DNA of 64,000 nucleotides from the NCBI GenBank assembly GCA_020631355.1, contig JAHDHL010000009.1:81905-145904 (forward strand). The letters run 5' to 3'. The DNA comes from Saprospiraceae bacterium. Lineage in GTDB: Bacteria; Bacteroidota; Bacteroidia; Chitinophagales; Saprospiraceae. The position numbers were made by a program, and so were the translations under genes. Positions 1 through 8,968 of the stretch are shown here, one piece after another. Numbering within the stretch: the first letter of the stretch is position 1; every line of letters begins with the position of its first letter. The notes below the pieces were generated by a model that had not been told where the DNA came from, did no database searches, and saw only the letters and a program-made list of their open reading frames with translations.

Positions 1-82
1 TGTTTTAACAAAAAACCTATTTTGTGGCAGAATTTTTGCGAATGTATAATTTTTAAACGAAAAGTTTTAAAATTAAAATCAG

Positions 83-128
83 AAATTCCCACTTTGGATA
101 TGAAAGCGACTAAAAATTCCCACTTTGG
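83..128. repeat. Pair of 15-bp direct repeats
   Basis: AAATTCCCACTTTGG occurs at 83-97 and again at 114-128, 31 bp apart (about three helical turns). A near copy lacking one base (AAATCCCACTTTGG) lies at 1875-1888 in the pckA leader. The surrounding 1-170 is AT-rich and has no gene. The repeats could be binding sites or the inner repeats of an insertion-sequence end that lies to the left of the window; nothing here decides between these. Confidence 0.5.
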
Positions 129-173
129 CCATTTTTTGGAGCAATGCCGGGGATTATTTCCCATTGGGTAATA

Positions 174-208
174 AAAAAGCCCCGGTACAATCCGTACCGG
201 GGCTTTTT
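174..208 (-). terminator. Rho-independent terminator of pckA
   Basis: A perfect 15-bp stem (174-188 with 194-208) encloses a 5-nt loop. The GC core GCCCCGGTAC is flanked by A and T runs, so the minus-strand transcript ends in a run of U. It lies 21 bp beyond the pckA stop. Confidence 0.9.
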
Positions 209-229
209 ATCAGACTAATTGTCTACTAA

Positions 230-1846
230 TTAAGCACTTATCTTTACTTTAGGTGCAGCGGAAAGAATTTCCTCATTAGCTTGGTCTGCAAACTTCTCGA
301 AGTTATTGTAGAACTTTTTAGCCAAATCAGCTGCCTTGGAATCATAAGCATCCTTGTTAGACCATGTGTCCCTTGGATTCAACACCTTACTAGGCACCTC
401 CGGACATGAAAGTGGTATATGAACACCGAAAACAGGGTGTTCGTGGTAAGTAACATGATCCAATTCGCCGTTAAGGGCTGCAGTAATCATGGCTCTTGTA
501 TATTTGAGTTTCATACGGCTTCCTACGCCATATTCTCCACCGGTCCAACCCGTATTGACCAACCAAACCCTTGTATTATACTTGGTCATCTTTTCTCCAA
601 GCATTTCTGCATATTTGGTAGGATGCAAAGGAAGGAAAGGTGCACCGAAACAAGCAGAAAATGCAGTTTTGGGTTCCTTGATACCTACTTCGGTACCAGC
701 CACCTTTGCTGTGTAGCCAGAGATGAAATGATACATAGCCTGCGCTTTGGTCAGCTTGGAAATCGGAGGCAATACACCGAATGCATCACAAGTCAGGAAG
801 AAGATATTTTGTGGAATACCAGCCTTTGATTGTGGTAATGCATTCTCAATGTGGTGGATAGGATAGGATACCCTTGTGTTTTGTGTAATGCTCGTGTTTT
901 CGAAATCCACTTCCCTGGTTCCCTCCTTGTAGATGATATTCTCAAGGATAGCACCATGCTTGATGGCTTTCCATATCTGTGGCTCCTTTTCCGCAGAAAG
1001 ATCAATGGTCTTGGCATAACATCCGCCTTCGAAATTGAAGACTCCCTCATCAGACCATCCATGTTCGTCATCACCGATCAATGGACGATTGGGGTCTGCA
1101 GACAAAGTGGTCTTACCTGTACCGGAGAGGCCGAAGAATACAGCAGTATCACCTGATTGTCCAACATTTGAAGAACAATGCATGCTGAGTACATTCCTAT
1201 TGACGGGCAATTCGAAATTGAGTACGGAGAAGATTCCTTTCTTGATTTCTCCGGTATACCCTGTACCACCGATAATGATGGTTTTGCGGGTGAAGTTAAT
1301 GATGGCGAAATTTTCTTGTCTGGTACCATCTTCCTTGGGATCTGCTAGGAATCCTGGGGCACAGACGATATTCCAATCCGGGGAAGCATTCAGTAATTCT
1401 TCCTTACTAGGTCTTAGGAACATATTATGTAGGAACTGGCTACTCCAAGGATATTCTGCTACCAATCTTACATTCAATCTATAATTTTCATCAGCACAAG
1501 CATATCCATCCTTGACATATACTTCCTTGCCATCAAGATATTTGGTAATCTTATTGTAAAGCAAATCAAACTTAGTGGCATCAAATGGTTGGTTGATAGT
1601 ACCCCAATCGACAGTATCCTGAGTGATGTCATCCTTGACGATGAACCTGTCCTGTGGTGATCTACCAGTAAACTTACCAGTCTTGATGCTTAGTGCACCT
1701 GAATTGGCAAGTACTCCCATACCTTTTTGAATGGAGTGTTCTACAAGTTGTTCTGGTGTAAGATTCCAATATTGGTGTTGGGTATTGTAGATTCCTAATT
1801 CTTCAATGGTAGCATTGGGATTTTTGATACCGGTCACATTATTCAT
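230..1846 (-). CDS. pckA: Phosphoenolpyruvate carboxykinase (ATP)
   Basis: Converts oxaloacetate and ATP to phosphoenolpyruvate, CO2 and ADP, the entry step of gluconeogenesis, in the cytoplasm. The 538-aa product has the usual length of the ATP-type family. Visible motifs include the substrate-site MHCSSNVG, the kinase-1a P-loop GLSGTGKTTLSADP and the metal-binding kinase-2 stretch IGDDEHGW. The reading frame is open for 39 more codons upstream. I choose the ATG at 1846 because the protein then begins MNNVTGIKNPN like family members, and because a promoter-like TACATTTG lies at 1918-1925, so the upstream codons would not be transcribed. The gene stands alone, with its own terminator. Function is very secure. 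Confidence 0.97.
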   Translation of the reverse strand: MNNVTGIKNPNATIEELGIYNTQHQYWNLTPEQLVEHSIQKGMGVLANSGALSIKTGKFTGRSPQDRFIVKDDITQDTVDWGTINQPFDATKFDLLYNKITKYLDGKEVYVKDGYACADENYRLNVRLVAEYPWSSQFLHNMFLRPSKEELLNASPDWNIVCAPGFLADPKEDGTRQENFAIINFTRKTIIIGGTGYTGEIKKGIFSVLNFELPVNRNVLSMHCSSNVGQSGDTAVFFGLSGTGKTTLSADPNRPLIGDDEHGWSDEGVFNFEGGCYAKTIDLSAEKEPQIWKAIKHGAILENIIYKEGTREVDFENTSITQNTRVSYPIHHIENALPQSKAGIPQNIFFLTCDAFGVLPPISKLTKAQAMYHFISGYTAKVAGTEVGIKEPKTAFSACFGAPFLPLHPTKYAEMLGEKMTKYNTRVWLVNTGWTGGEYGVGSRMKLKYTRAMITAALNGELDHVTYHEHPVFGVHIPLSCPEVPSKVLNPRDTWSNKDAYDSKAADLAKKFYNNFEKFADQANEEILSAAPKVKISA

Positions 1847-1917
1847 GTTAGAGCTTTTAGGTAAAGAATAGTCCAAATCCCACTTTGGGCAACAGGATTT
1901 GAATAAAAATAAAGGGA

Positions 1918-1925
1918 CAAATGTA
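1918..1925 (-). promoter_or_regulatory. Bacteroidota -7 element for pckA
   Basis: On the minus strand the sequence reads TACATTTG, matching the Bacteroidota TAnnTTTG element. Transcription would start near 1911, giving a leader of about 65 nt. No clear TTTG -33 box is seen. This position supports the pckA start at 1846. Confidence 0.5.
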
Positions 1926-2012
1926 CATAACTTTAAACTAAGGAATGGCGAAAAAGATGCCATTTAGGTTAAGAAATCATGAATTTAGATAGTGTCATGT
2001 ATACAATAATAA

Positions 2013-2048
2013 AAGCCAGTCAATGTTAGTTAAAACGTTGACTGGCTT
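2013..2048 (-). terminator. Hairpin terminator after the metal-binding repeat protein
   Basis: An 11-bp perfect stem AAGCCAGTCAA / TTGACTGGCTT with a 14-nt loop lies 22 bp past the stop at 2070. In the minus-strand transcript it is followed by a T-rich tract (TTTTATTATTG). Confidence 0.65.
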
Positions 2049-2069
2049 ATTGTTATATTAGTTGCTATG

Positions 2070-4439
2070 CTAATTTTTGACGATGATTCTTTCTATTCCA
2101 TAGCTACCTTTCTCATTGGAGATTTTAAGGAAATACATACCATTAGTCAATTCTGGCAGCATGATGCTGCTTCCTTGTTGGATAGTATGGTGAAGTTGCA
2201 GATGTCTTTGTCCTAGGGTACTGAAAAGTTCGATGGTCACATCGAGATTTCCATCCAATTCGAAAATGATGATGCCATTAGTCGGATTAGGGGAGACAGC
2301 TATTCCTAGGTTAGTCAGTAAGTCATTGACGGGAACCGTATCTTCCCCATTACAATCCTCATCGACTCCATTATCTGGAATATCCGTAGCTCCCGGATAG
2401 ATATCCTCATTGGTGTCATCGCAATCCTCCTTGTTGTCAGCGTAACCCATAGGTGTTTCGGTTTCGCATGTCATGATAGAATCCTGATTACTACCGAATC
2501 CGTCATTATCCATATCGATATAATATGTGAATACGGTCAGTCCCTCATCCACATTACCATCACAATTGTTATCGACACCATCACAAACTTCCATAGCATC
2601 CGGATGAATATCCTCATTGGTATCATCGCAATCCTCCATGTTGTCTGCATATCCCATAGGTGTTTCGGTTTCGCATGTCATGATAGAATCCTGATTACTA
2701 CCGAATCCGTCATTATCCATATCGATATAATATGTGAATATGGTCAGTCCCTCATCTGCATTGCCATCACAATTGTTATCGATTCCATCACAAACTTCCA
2801 TAGCATCCGGATGAATGTCCTCATTGGTGTCATCGCAATCCTCCTTGTTGTCAGCGTAACCCATAGGTGTTTCGGTTTCGCATGTCATGATAGAATCCTG
2901 ATTACTACCGAATCCGTCATTATCCATATCGATATAATATGTGAATATGGTCAGTCCCTCATCTGCATTGCCATCACAATTGTTATCGATTCCATCACAT
3001 TCCTCCTGCATACCCGGATTAATATTCGGATTATTATCATCACAATCCGATAGCTGTGTAGGAGCAGAGACATATCCCATCGGAGGAACAGCACTGCAAG
3101 TATCCAGAATGTTATTGTTATCAGTATAACCATCATTATCCAAGTCGGCATAATAGAAGAAAGGTTCTGCCACATCATCAGGGACACCATTACAATCATT
3201 GTCCAGACCATCACAAAGTTCTGGAGCATTGGGATAAACGCTTGGGTTATCATCATCACAATCATCATCCAAACTGGAATACCCCAAAGGAGGATTCGTA
3301 TCGCAATCCATAATTGTGCTATCAGGCGTACCGTGTCCATCCATATCCATATCGTAATAATAGGTGAACATGGTGAATCCCTCATCTATCTCGCCATCGC
3401 AATCATCATCCTTACCATTACACAATTCAGGAGCTCCGGGGAATATGTTCGGATTGTTGTCATTACAATCCACTGAATTGTCAAAGGAATCATTGTCATT
3501 ATCTACGAGCATGGTCTCATCACCGTTCATACAATCCTCGTCAATACCATTGTTGGGGATATCCAAGGCATTGGGATTGATGCCCGGATTGGTATCATCA
3601 CAATCTGTATTATCCGTTACGAAACCTGCAGGAGCACTACATGCCATTGTCGTATTATTAGGGTCGCCGAAACCATCCATATCCGTATCTGCATAGAATA
3701 CACTGGCTGTGTTTACGGTAACAGTCATATCCATACTATTGGTCGCTGCGGCAAAGGCCGTACCTTCCTGTGCGGAGACAGTATAGGTAATGGTGTGTGT
3801 ACCTCCTCCCGCCATAGCTGGGTCGAACATATTACCAGAAATTCCTGGACCAGAAAAAGTACCACCGATTGTTCCTGTCGGAGTCAGGGTAACGGCGGCG
3901 TCTGATGAGCAATAGGTACTGTTCAAGCCTGAGAAACTAGCATCGGGGAGGATGGTGATTTCAATAGGAAAGCCTGCGGCATTATCAGCTATGGGGACAT
4001 TGAAAGGGCAAACGGCCACATCTGCCAAGAAATCGATACTTGCTTCAAAAACACCTGCTTCGGTAGGTGTACCTGTGAATGAAGCGCAACCGGCTACATA
4101 AGATCCTGCGGGGGGAGCATAGGAAGTCTGGTTGGGCATTGCCATCATACCATTGGGTAGATTGCCGAAAGTGATATTGTCAATGTTGTTGATCTTAATG
4201 TTGGTGCCAGCCAGATTCGGATCGAATAAACCTGCATCGAAGCAATTATCCGTAAGGATAAAGGATTCACTATCGGAATAGGCCACATTAACGACTCCTT
4301 GGGCTAGGAATTCGTCGCAAAGACCTCCGTATGCGGGAAGTGAGGCAGCACAATCCACAGGGGTACATTGAGTGTATCCGAACTGGAGGGATGCCAAGGA
4401 AATGAATAAAGAGAGTAAAATGTGCTTGTACATTGTCAT
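2070..4439 (-). CDS. Secreted T9SS protein with MopE-type metal-binding-motif repeats
   Basis: A 789-aa secreted protein. It has a signal peptide (residues 1-24, ending near FGYTQC) and an N-terminal cysteine-containing beta-rich region to about residue 250. From about 250 to 690 come repeated acidic units with the pattern DCDD-N-x-x-I-x-P-x-A-x-E-x-CDG-x-DNxCDG-x-x-DEG, separated by YYxDxDxDGxG stretches. These are the Asp-rich, cysteine-paired putative metal-binding motifs of the MopE-like family and probably bind calcium. The last ~85 residues are a T9SS type-A sorting domain (VSPNPTNG start, conserved KIS and IIV strands). Three consecutive repeats are nearly identical. Role on the cell surface is unknown; structural or adhesive function is an inference. 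Two ATG starts two codons apart are possible. Confidence 0.85.
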   Translation of the reverse strand: MTMYKHILLSLFISLASLQFGYTQCTPVDCAASLPAYGGLCDEFLAQGVVNVAYSDSESFILTDNCFDAGLFDPNLAGTNIKINNIDNITFGNLPNGMMAMPNQTSYAPPAGSYVAGCASFTGTPTEAGVFEASIDFLADVAVCPFNVPIADNAAGFPIEITILPDASFSGLNSTYCSSDAAVTLTPTGTIGGTFSGPGISGNMFDPAMAGGGTHTITYTVSAQEGTAFAAATNSMDMTVTVNTASVFYADTDMDGFGDPNNTTMACSAPAGFVTDNTDCDDTNPGINPNALDIPNNGIDEDCMNGDETMLVDNDNDSFDNSVDCNDNNPNIFPGAPELCNGKDDDCDGEIDEGFTMFTYYYDMDMDGHGTPDSTIMDCDTNPPLGYSSLDDDCDDDNPSVYPNAPELCDGLDNDCNGVPDDVAEPFFYYADLDNDGYTDNNNILDTCSAVPPMGYVSAPTQLSDCDDNNPNINPGMQEECDGIDNNCDGNADEGLTIFTYYIDMDNDGFGSNQDSIMTCETETPMGYADNKEDCDDTNEDIHPDAMEVCDGIDNNCDGNADEGLTIFTYYIDMDNDGFGSNQDSIMTCETETPMGYADNMEDCDDTNEDIHPDAMEVCDGVDNNCDGNVDEGLTVFTYYIDMDNDGFGSNQDSIMTCETETPMGYADNKEDCDDTNEDIYPGATDIPDNGVDEDCNGEDTVPVNDLLTNLGIAVSPNPTNGIIIFELDGNLDVTIELFSTLGQRHLQLHHTIQQGSSIMLPELTNGMYFLKISNEKGSYGIERIIVKN
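2401..3000 (-). repeat. Three tandem 207-bp coding repeats
   Basis: Units beginning near 2401, 2608 and 2815 repeat with a 207-bp period (69 codons), the third being partial. They differ at only a few bases. They encode the motif block from YYIDMDNDGFG through CDGIDNNCDG. The near identity points to recent tandem amplification or ongoing conversion. Confidence 0.85.
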
Positions 4440-4561
4440 GGTTTGAATGAAATCAATCGGACTGATATTTCCGAATGATTTCTGGTTATCAAAAAATGTG
4501 GTTTAGTATTTTCCAACTAAACCACATTAAATATACATTCCTGATATTGTAATATGAAATT

Positions 4562-6145
4562 CTATGTCAATTCTGACGTGAAGTGGAACTGAATCTTGGG
4601 ATAATTCTCCTGCATGGTTTTCAATTGCCATGAGGATTCTGCAAGGAAAACAATGTTTCCATCCTTATCCTTAGCGATATCCCTTTTCCTTCGGGTTTGG
4701 AAATCCTTGTATTGGGCTTCGTCCTCCCAGGTCAGCCAACAAGCCTTATGCAAGTGCAATGGCTCATAGGAGCATTTGGCACCGTATTCATGTTCCAGTC
4801 GATATTGTATGACCTCGAATTGTAGTGCACCTACCGTACCTATGATACGCGTTCCACCGAATTCCTTGGTGAACATCTGCGCCACACCCTCATCCATAAG
4901 TTGTGATAGGCCTTTGGCCAATTGTTTGGATTTCATGGGGTCTGCATTATGTACGATACGGAATTGCTCGGGAGAAAAACTAGGAATGCCTTTGAATTGG
5001 ATTTTTTCGCCCTCTGTTAGTGAATCCCCTATCTTGAAATTCCCTGAGTCATAAAGTCCTACGATATCCCCCGGATATGCTGCTTCCACGATTTCTTTCT
5101 TTGATGCCATGAAAGTGGTAGGGTTAGGGAACTTCATTTTCTTGCCATTCCTGACATGGAGATAGTTGGTATTCCTTTTGAATTCACCACTACAAATCCT
5201 AAGGAATGCTATCCTATCCCTATGTTTGGGATCCATATTGGCGTGTATCTTGAATACGAACCCGGTGAACTTCTTTTCGTATGGGTCGATGACTCTTTCC
5301 TCAGTTTCCCTAGGTAGTGGATTGGGAGCAATCTCCGTAAAGCAATCCAATAATTCCCTTACACCGAAGTTGTTGATGGCCGAACCAAAGAAAACCGGAT
5401 TGAGGTCACCATTCAGGTATGCTTCCTTATCGAATTTGGGATAAACCTCATCAATCATCGTCAGTTCCTCCCTGAGTTCTGCAGCGGGTCCCTCTCCTAC
5501 ATGATTTTCCAGTTCGGGGTCATTATAATCATTGAATTCCACGACATCTTCCTCCTGTTGCTTACCGTGTGGATTGAACAGGACCAATTTCTTTTCGTAA
5601 ATGGAATATACACCTTTGAAACGTTGTCCCATTCCGATAGGCCAACTTAATGGACAAGCGGAGAGTCCTAATTTTTGTTCTACCTCATCCAGTAGGTCAA
5701 ATCCGTCCTTACCCTCTCGATCCAGTTTGTTGATGAAGACAATCATGGGAGTCTTACGCATCCTACAAACCTCAACGAGCTTTTCTGTTTGTGTTTCCAC
5801 ACCCTTGGCGACGTCTATCACTACGATGGCACTATCCACTGCGGTTAGTGTTCTGTAGGTATCTTCTTGGAAATCCTTGTGACCCGGGGTATCCAGGATA
5901 TTGATTTGCTTATCCCTGTAATTGAATCCCATTACGGAAGTTGCCACGGAGATACCCCTTTGGCGTTCTATTTCCATGAAATCCGAGGTAGCACTTTTTT
6001 TGATCTTATTGGATTTGACAGCACCAGCTACCTGGATAGCTCCACCAAATAGGAGCAATTTCTCTGTGAGGGTCGTCTTTCCTGCATCAGGGTGACTGAC
6101 GATTCCGAATGTTTTTCTTCTTTGTATTTCTTCTGTAAATCCCAT
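4562..6145 (-). CDS. prfC: Peptide chain release factor 3 (RF3)
   Basis: A translational GTPase that recycles class-I release factors (RF1/RF2) from the ribosome after termination. The 527-aa length is typical. G motifs are all present: G1 HPDAGKTT near residue 18, G2 [10 protein letters not shown]3 DTPGHKDF, G4 NKLDRE and G5 GSAINNFGV. The HPDAGKTT form and the RGISVATSV switch I are characteristic of RF3 rather than EF-G. The C-terminal part carries the RF3-specific domains ([27 protein letters not shown]). A TAnnTTTG element lies 21-28 bp upstream, giving a very short leader. Function secure. Confidence 0.96.
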   Translation of the reverse strand: MGFTEEIQRRKTFGIVSHPDAGKTTLTEKLLLFGGAIQVAGAVKSNKIKKSATSDFMEIERQRGISVATSVMGFNYRDKQINILDTPGHKDFQEDTYRTLTAVDSAIVVIDVAKGVETQTEKLVEVCRMRKTPMIVFINKLDREGKDGFDLLDEVEQKLGLSACPLSWPIGMGQRFKGVYSIYEKKLVLFNPHGKQQEEDVVEFNDYNDPELENHVGEGPAAELREELTMIDEVYPKFDKEAYLNGDLNPVFFGSAINNFGVRELLDCFTEIAPNPLPRETEERVIDPYEKKFTGFVFKIHANMDPKHRDRIAFLRICSGEFKRNTNYLHVRNGKKMKFPNPTTFMASKKEIVEAAYPGDIVGLYDSGNFKIGDSLTEGEKIQFKGIPSFSPEQFRIVHNADPMKSKQLAKGLSQLMDEGVAQMFTKEFGGTRIIGTVGALQFEVIQYRLEHEYGAKCSYEPLHLHKACWLTWEDEAQYKDFQTRRKRDIAKDKDGNIVFLAESSWQLKTMQENYPKIQFHFTSELT

Positions 6146-6165
6146 GCTTGGCAGATATTAGGGCG

Positions 6166-6173
6166 CAAAGGTA
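6166..6173 (-). promoter_or_regulatory. Bacteroidota -7 element for prfC
   Basis: The minus strand reads TACCTTTG, matching TAnnTTTG. It is 21 bp from the prfC ATG, so the leader would be only about 14 nt. Confidence 0.5.
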
Positions 6174-6274
6174 TGGGTTTAGGATTGAAAGTTATAAGAC
6201 AATGGAGAGTTATCGGCCTTTGTCTGTATCAGTATCCTGAAAGGGGTTTCATAAAATTACGATGTAATGGGAAC

Positions 6275-6763
6275 TTACTGGGTATTCTTATTCTGGAATG
6301 CATAGAGGGCTTCTTCTCCCAATTCCTGTAATTTGGAATGATAGGCTGCACTTTCGTGCCGCACCAAAATGGAACCCTTTTCATCCATGAAAATAAGGGT
6401 AGGATAATTATTGATACCAAAGATGGCTGCAAGGTTGGTACCATTACCTTTTTCACAATCCACTTTGTAGTTGACAAAATTATCATTGAAGTAACTGGCC
6501 AGGTTCCTATCTGAAAAAACATCCTCATCCATCATTTTGCATGGGGTACACCAGGTCGTATAAAAATCGACAAAAACGGGTTTGTTTTCCTTGGCTGCCT
6601 TATCGAGGACAGCAGATAATGTTTCTGACTTTTCGAACTTGAAGTAGGACTTGGGTTTTGGGGGCGTAGGATTACTGGATGAGCTGCTTCCATTCTTTGA
6701 TGATTTACATCCACCAATTAATAAGCATGAAAGTATCATTATATGTAGTGCAATCCTTTTCAA
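6275..6763 (-). CDS. Thioredoxin-fold lipoprotein
   Basis: A 162-aa lipoprotein of the thioredoxin superfamily, likely a periplasmic disulfide reductase or isomerase. The signal peptide ends in the lipobox LIGGC (Cys19) and is followed by a Ser/Pro linker. The thioredoxin domain spans about residues 40-155, with active site WCTPC and the cis-Pro loop NNYPTLIF. Domain arrangement resembles DsbD-gamma/thioredoxin_7 proteins. The only start giving a normal signal peptide (MKRIALHI...) is a TTG at 6763; the first in-frame ATG at 6739 would remove the charged n-region. Substrate unknown. prfC lies 130 bp downstream on the same strand but has its own promoter-like site. Confidence 0.85.
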   Translation of the reverse strand: MKRIALHIMILSCLLIGGCKSSKNGSSSSSNPTPPKPKSYFKFEKSETLSAVLDKAAKENKPVFVDFYTTWCTPCKMMDEDVFSDRNLASYFNDNFVNYKVDCEKGNGTNLAAIFGINNYPTLIFMDEKGSILVRHESAAYHSKLQELGEEALYAFQNKNTQ

Positions 6764-7052
6764 TGTCCGTATTTTTAGTTTTCTGCCTTATAAAGGTAAA
6801 TGACCATTTGGCAACCAACAAATTTTATAATATACAATTCCAAGAATCATTCAACTATTGTAACGTGCAAGAAGTCCATAATTGTGTAAGACAGACAACA
6901 AATTGAAAATTTTTTCAACAATAGTTGGAATTTGGTTTTACTTTACTGTCTAACATTATTCTATTACATCATACCAAACAACCATGTGTTTTGTTTCGAA
7001 TATCAAGGTTAAAGGAAACTTAAGCGAGGTTATTGGAATTAAAAATGATTCG

Positions 7053-7901
7053 ATGAAAAGAAATTTACTACTTCAATTATTGATTATTGGAATTGGTGCA
7101 TTCATATGGATGAGCCACTCAGCAGGTCGGGCTGCCGATAAGAACCAAGGGAACACAGGTGCACCCGGAGATGCCACGGCAACTTGTGGTTCCAGTGGTT
7201 GCCATGCTGGAAGTTCCATTACGGTGGACTTGGATATTGCAGTGATGGATGGCAACTCCAATATGGTATCCAATTATGTACCCGGAGAAACCTATACGGT
7301 AAGGGTTACGGTGAATCAGACAGGAGGCAATAATCCTGCGGCATTCGGTTATCAGTTGGTTGCATTGACGGATTCTGATAATCAGAGTACGGAAAGTTTC
7401 TCTAATCCGGCTTCCAATGTCCAGATTGCCAATGCTACCTCAACTGGTCGTACTTATGCAGAACATAATGGTCCATCGAATACGAATACCTTTGATGTGG
7501 AGTGGACAGCTCCTGCTGCGGGTTCTGGTAGTGTTACATTCTATTCTGCCGGTAATGGTGTGAATGGCAATGGAATGTCATCAGGTGATGGTGCTTCGAC
7601 AGCATCCATGACGCTGAATGAGGGTACATCTTCCAATTTCAATCCTACAGCATTGAAGTGGGAGTTGAAATTATTCCCTAATCCAGTAAGGGAAAGTATC
7701 AATATCAGTGCAAATGAGCTATTGAATGGCGAATACACGATCACGGTTGTGGATATGATGGGTAGGGTAGTGAAGTCATTCAATAGCCCTATCGTGGATG
7801 GTAATCTGTCTTTCGATGCCAATGACCTCAAAACAGGCCATTATTCTCTAATGGTGCAGGATAAGGACGAAACGGCAGTGATTCAGTTTTCCAAATTGTA
7901 A
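7053..7901 (+). CDS. Choice-of-anchor V domain protein with T9SS sorting domain
   Basis: A 282-aa exported protein. I start it at the ATG at 7053 (MKRNLLLQL) because this gives a clean signal peptide; the frame is open for 23 codons further up. After the signal sequence comes the motif GNTGAPGD...TCGSSGCHAG, typical of choice-of-anchor V proteins, followed by a beta-sandwich region with GYQLVALTDSDNQS and a C-terminal T9SS domain starting LFPNPVRESINI. The CX4CH spacing of the Cys/His motif resembles, but does not match, a c-type heme site (CXXCH). Cell-surface location is expected; its role is unknown. A terminator follows immediately. Confidence 0.8.
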   Translation: MKRNLLLQLLIIGIGAFIWMSHSAGRAADKNQGNTGAPGDATATCGSSGCHAGSSITVDLDIAVMDGNSNMVSNYVPGETYTVRVTVNQTGGNNPAAFGYQLVALTDSDNQSTESFSNPASNVQIANATSTGRTYAEHNGPSNTNTFDVEWTAPAAGSGSVTFYSAGNGVNGNGMSSGDGASTASMTLNEGTSSNFNPTALKWELKLFPNPVRESINISANELLNGEYTITVVDMMGRVVKSFNSPIVDGNLSFDANDLKTGHYSLMVQDKDETAVIQFSKL

Positions 7902-7928
7902 TATCTCCAAAGGAAATTGTTATTTTAG

Positions 7929-7966
7929 AGGAGGTTTGGTCTTTTATAGGGACTAAACCTCCTTTT
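7929..7966 (+). terminator. Rho-independent terminator
   Basis: The stem AGGAGGTTTGGTC (7929-7941) pairs with GACTAAACCTCCT (7951-7963) with one wobble pair and is followed by TTTTA. It separates the T9SS gene from the hydrolase. Confidence 0.8.
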
Positions 7967-7981
7967 ATATGCCCGGATGTT

Positions 7982-8941
7982 ATGTTAAAGAGAATCCTTA
8001 AAATACTGGGAGTAATCCTATTGCTTCTGGTTGTTGCCCTAGCCGTTGTTGTCTTCATGAATTACCATGAGGATATAGAATATTCCCATATCAAGGAAAA
8101 GTACAGTCTGGAACAATCCCACTTCATTGAAATCAAGGGGATGCCTGTTCATTATACCATACAAGGAAAGGGTGAAAAGGATATTGTATTGATACATGGA
8201 ACGGGAGGTTCATTACACGATTGGAACCAATGGCTTCCGTATCTGGAAAATGATTTTAGGATCATCAGATTGGATTTGCCGGGTTTCGGACTCACGGGAC
8301 CCAATCCCAAAAACCGGTACGACCGTATATTCTATCAAGTCTTCATGGAGAGTTTCATTGACCGATTGAATCTGAACCATTTCCATATGGCCGGAAATTC
8401 ATTCGGAGGGTTTGTAGCCTGGAATTATGCATTGGAGAATCCCGCTAAGGTTGATAGGTTGGTTTTGTTGAATTCGAGTGGCTATCCGAGGGTAGGACAA
8501 AAATTACCACTGGGATTCAGATTGGCCAAGAATGAGACCCTTGCACCTTGGTTGGAAAAGATAACGCCCCGTTCCTTGGTAAAGAAAACACTTTTGGCTG
8601 CCTATGAGGATGATACCCAGGTAGATGAAATCCTGGTGGATCGTTTTTTTGAGCTATTACTTCGGGAGGGCAATCGGAAAGCCATGTTCGGAAAGATGTC
8701 CCAAATCAATTCTGACAATTGGTCCAGTATCAAGAAAATTAGGGCACCCACACTGATTATATGGGGAGACAAGGATGAAGTAGTCCCGGTGGAGCACGCT
8801 TACCGTTTCCATAAGGATATCCCTAAGTCCGAATTCGTTTTGTATGAGAATATCGGACATATGCCGATGGAAGAAATCCCGGAACGTTCAGCCAAGGATA
8901 TGCTAGAATTCCTTGATGTGGGAGTAGCTGAAAATCAATGA
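7982..8941 (+). CDS. Alpha/beta-hydrolase, membrane-anchored
   Basis: A 319-aa alpha/beta-hydrolase. A hydrophobic segment at residues 4-24 probably anchors it in the inner membrane with the domain outside. Visible catalytic features are the oxyanion region HGTGGSLHDW, the nucleophile elbow GNSFGG, the acid in IWGDKDEVVP and the catalytic His in ENIGHMPMEE. The fold is most like the MhpC/haloalkane-dehalogenase type single-domain hydrolases, but the substrate cannot be told from sequence. It starts 16 bp after the terminator of the preceding gene, so it is probably transcribed on its own. Confidence 0.85.
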   Translation: MLKRILKILGVILLLLVVALAVVVFMNYHEDIEYSHIKEKYSLEQSHFIEIKGMPVHYTIQGKGEKDIVLIHGTGGSLHDWNQWLPYLENDFRIIRLDLPGFGLTGPNPKNRYDRIFYQVFMESFIDRLNLNHFHMAGNSFGGFVAWNYALENPAKVDRLVLLNSSGYPRVGQKLPLGFRLAKNETLAPWLEKITPRSLVKKTLLAAYEDDTQVDEILVDRFFELLLREGNRKAMFGKMSQINSDNWSSIKKIRAPTLIIWGDKDEVVPVEHAYRFHKDIPKSEFVLYENIGHMPMEEIPERSAKDMLEFLDVGVAENQ

Positions 8942-8968
8942 TATCCTCATTCTTCCAGTAATGCTTTC

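Noticed and set aside
2604..3053. A plus-strand open frame of ~150 codons with internal repeats
   Set aside because: It is the antisense shadow of the repeated metal-binding motifs; its repeats only mirror the real gene.
6852..6927. Inverted repeat CAACTATTGT / ACAATAGTTG in the gap before the choice-of-anchor V gene
   Set aside because: The 56-nt spacing is long and the sequence AT-rich; no T run follows. It may be chance.
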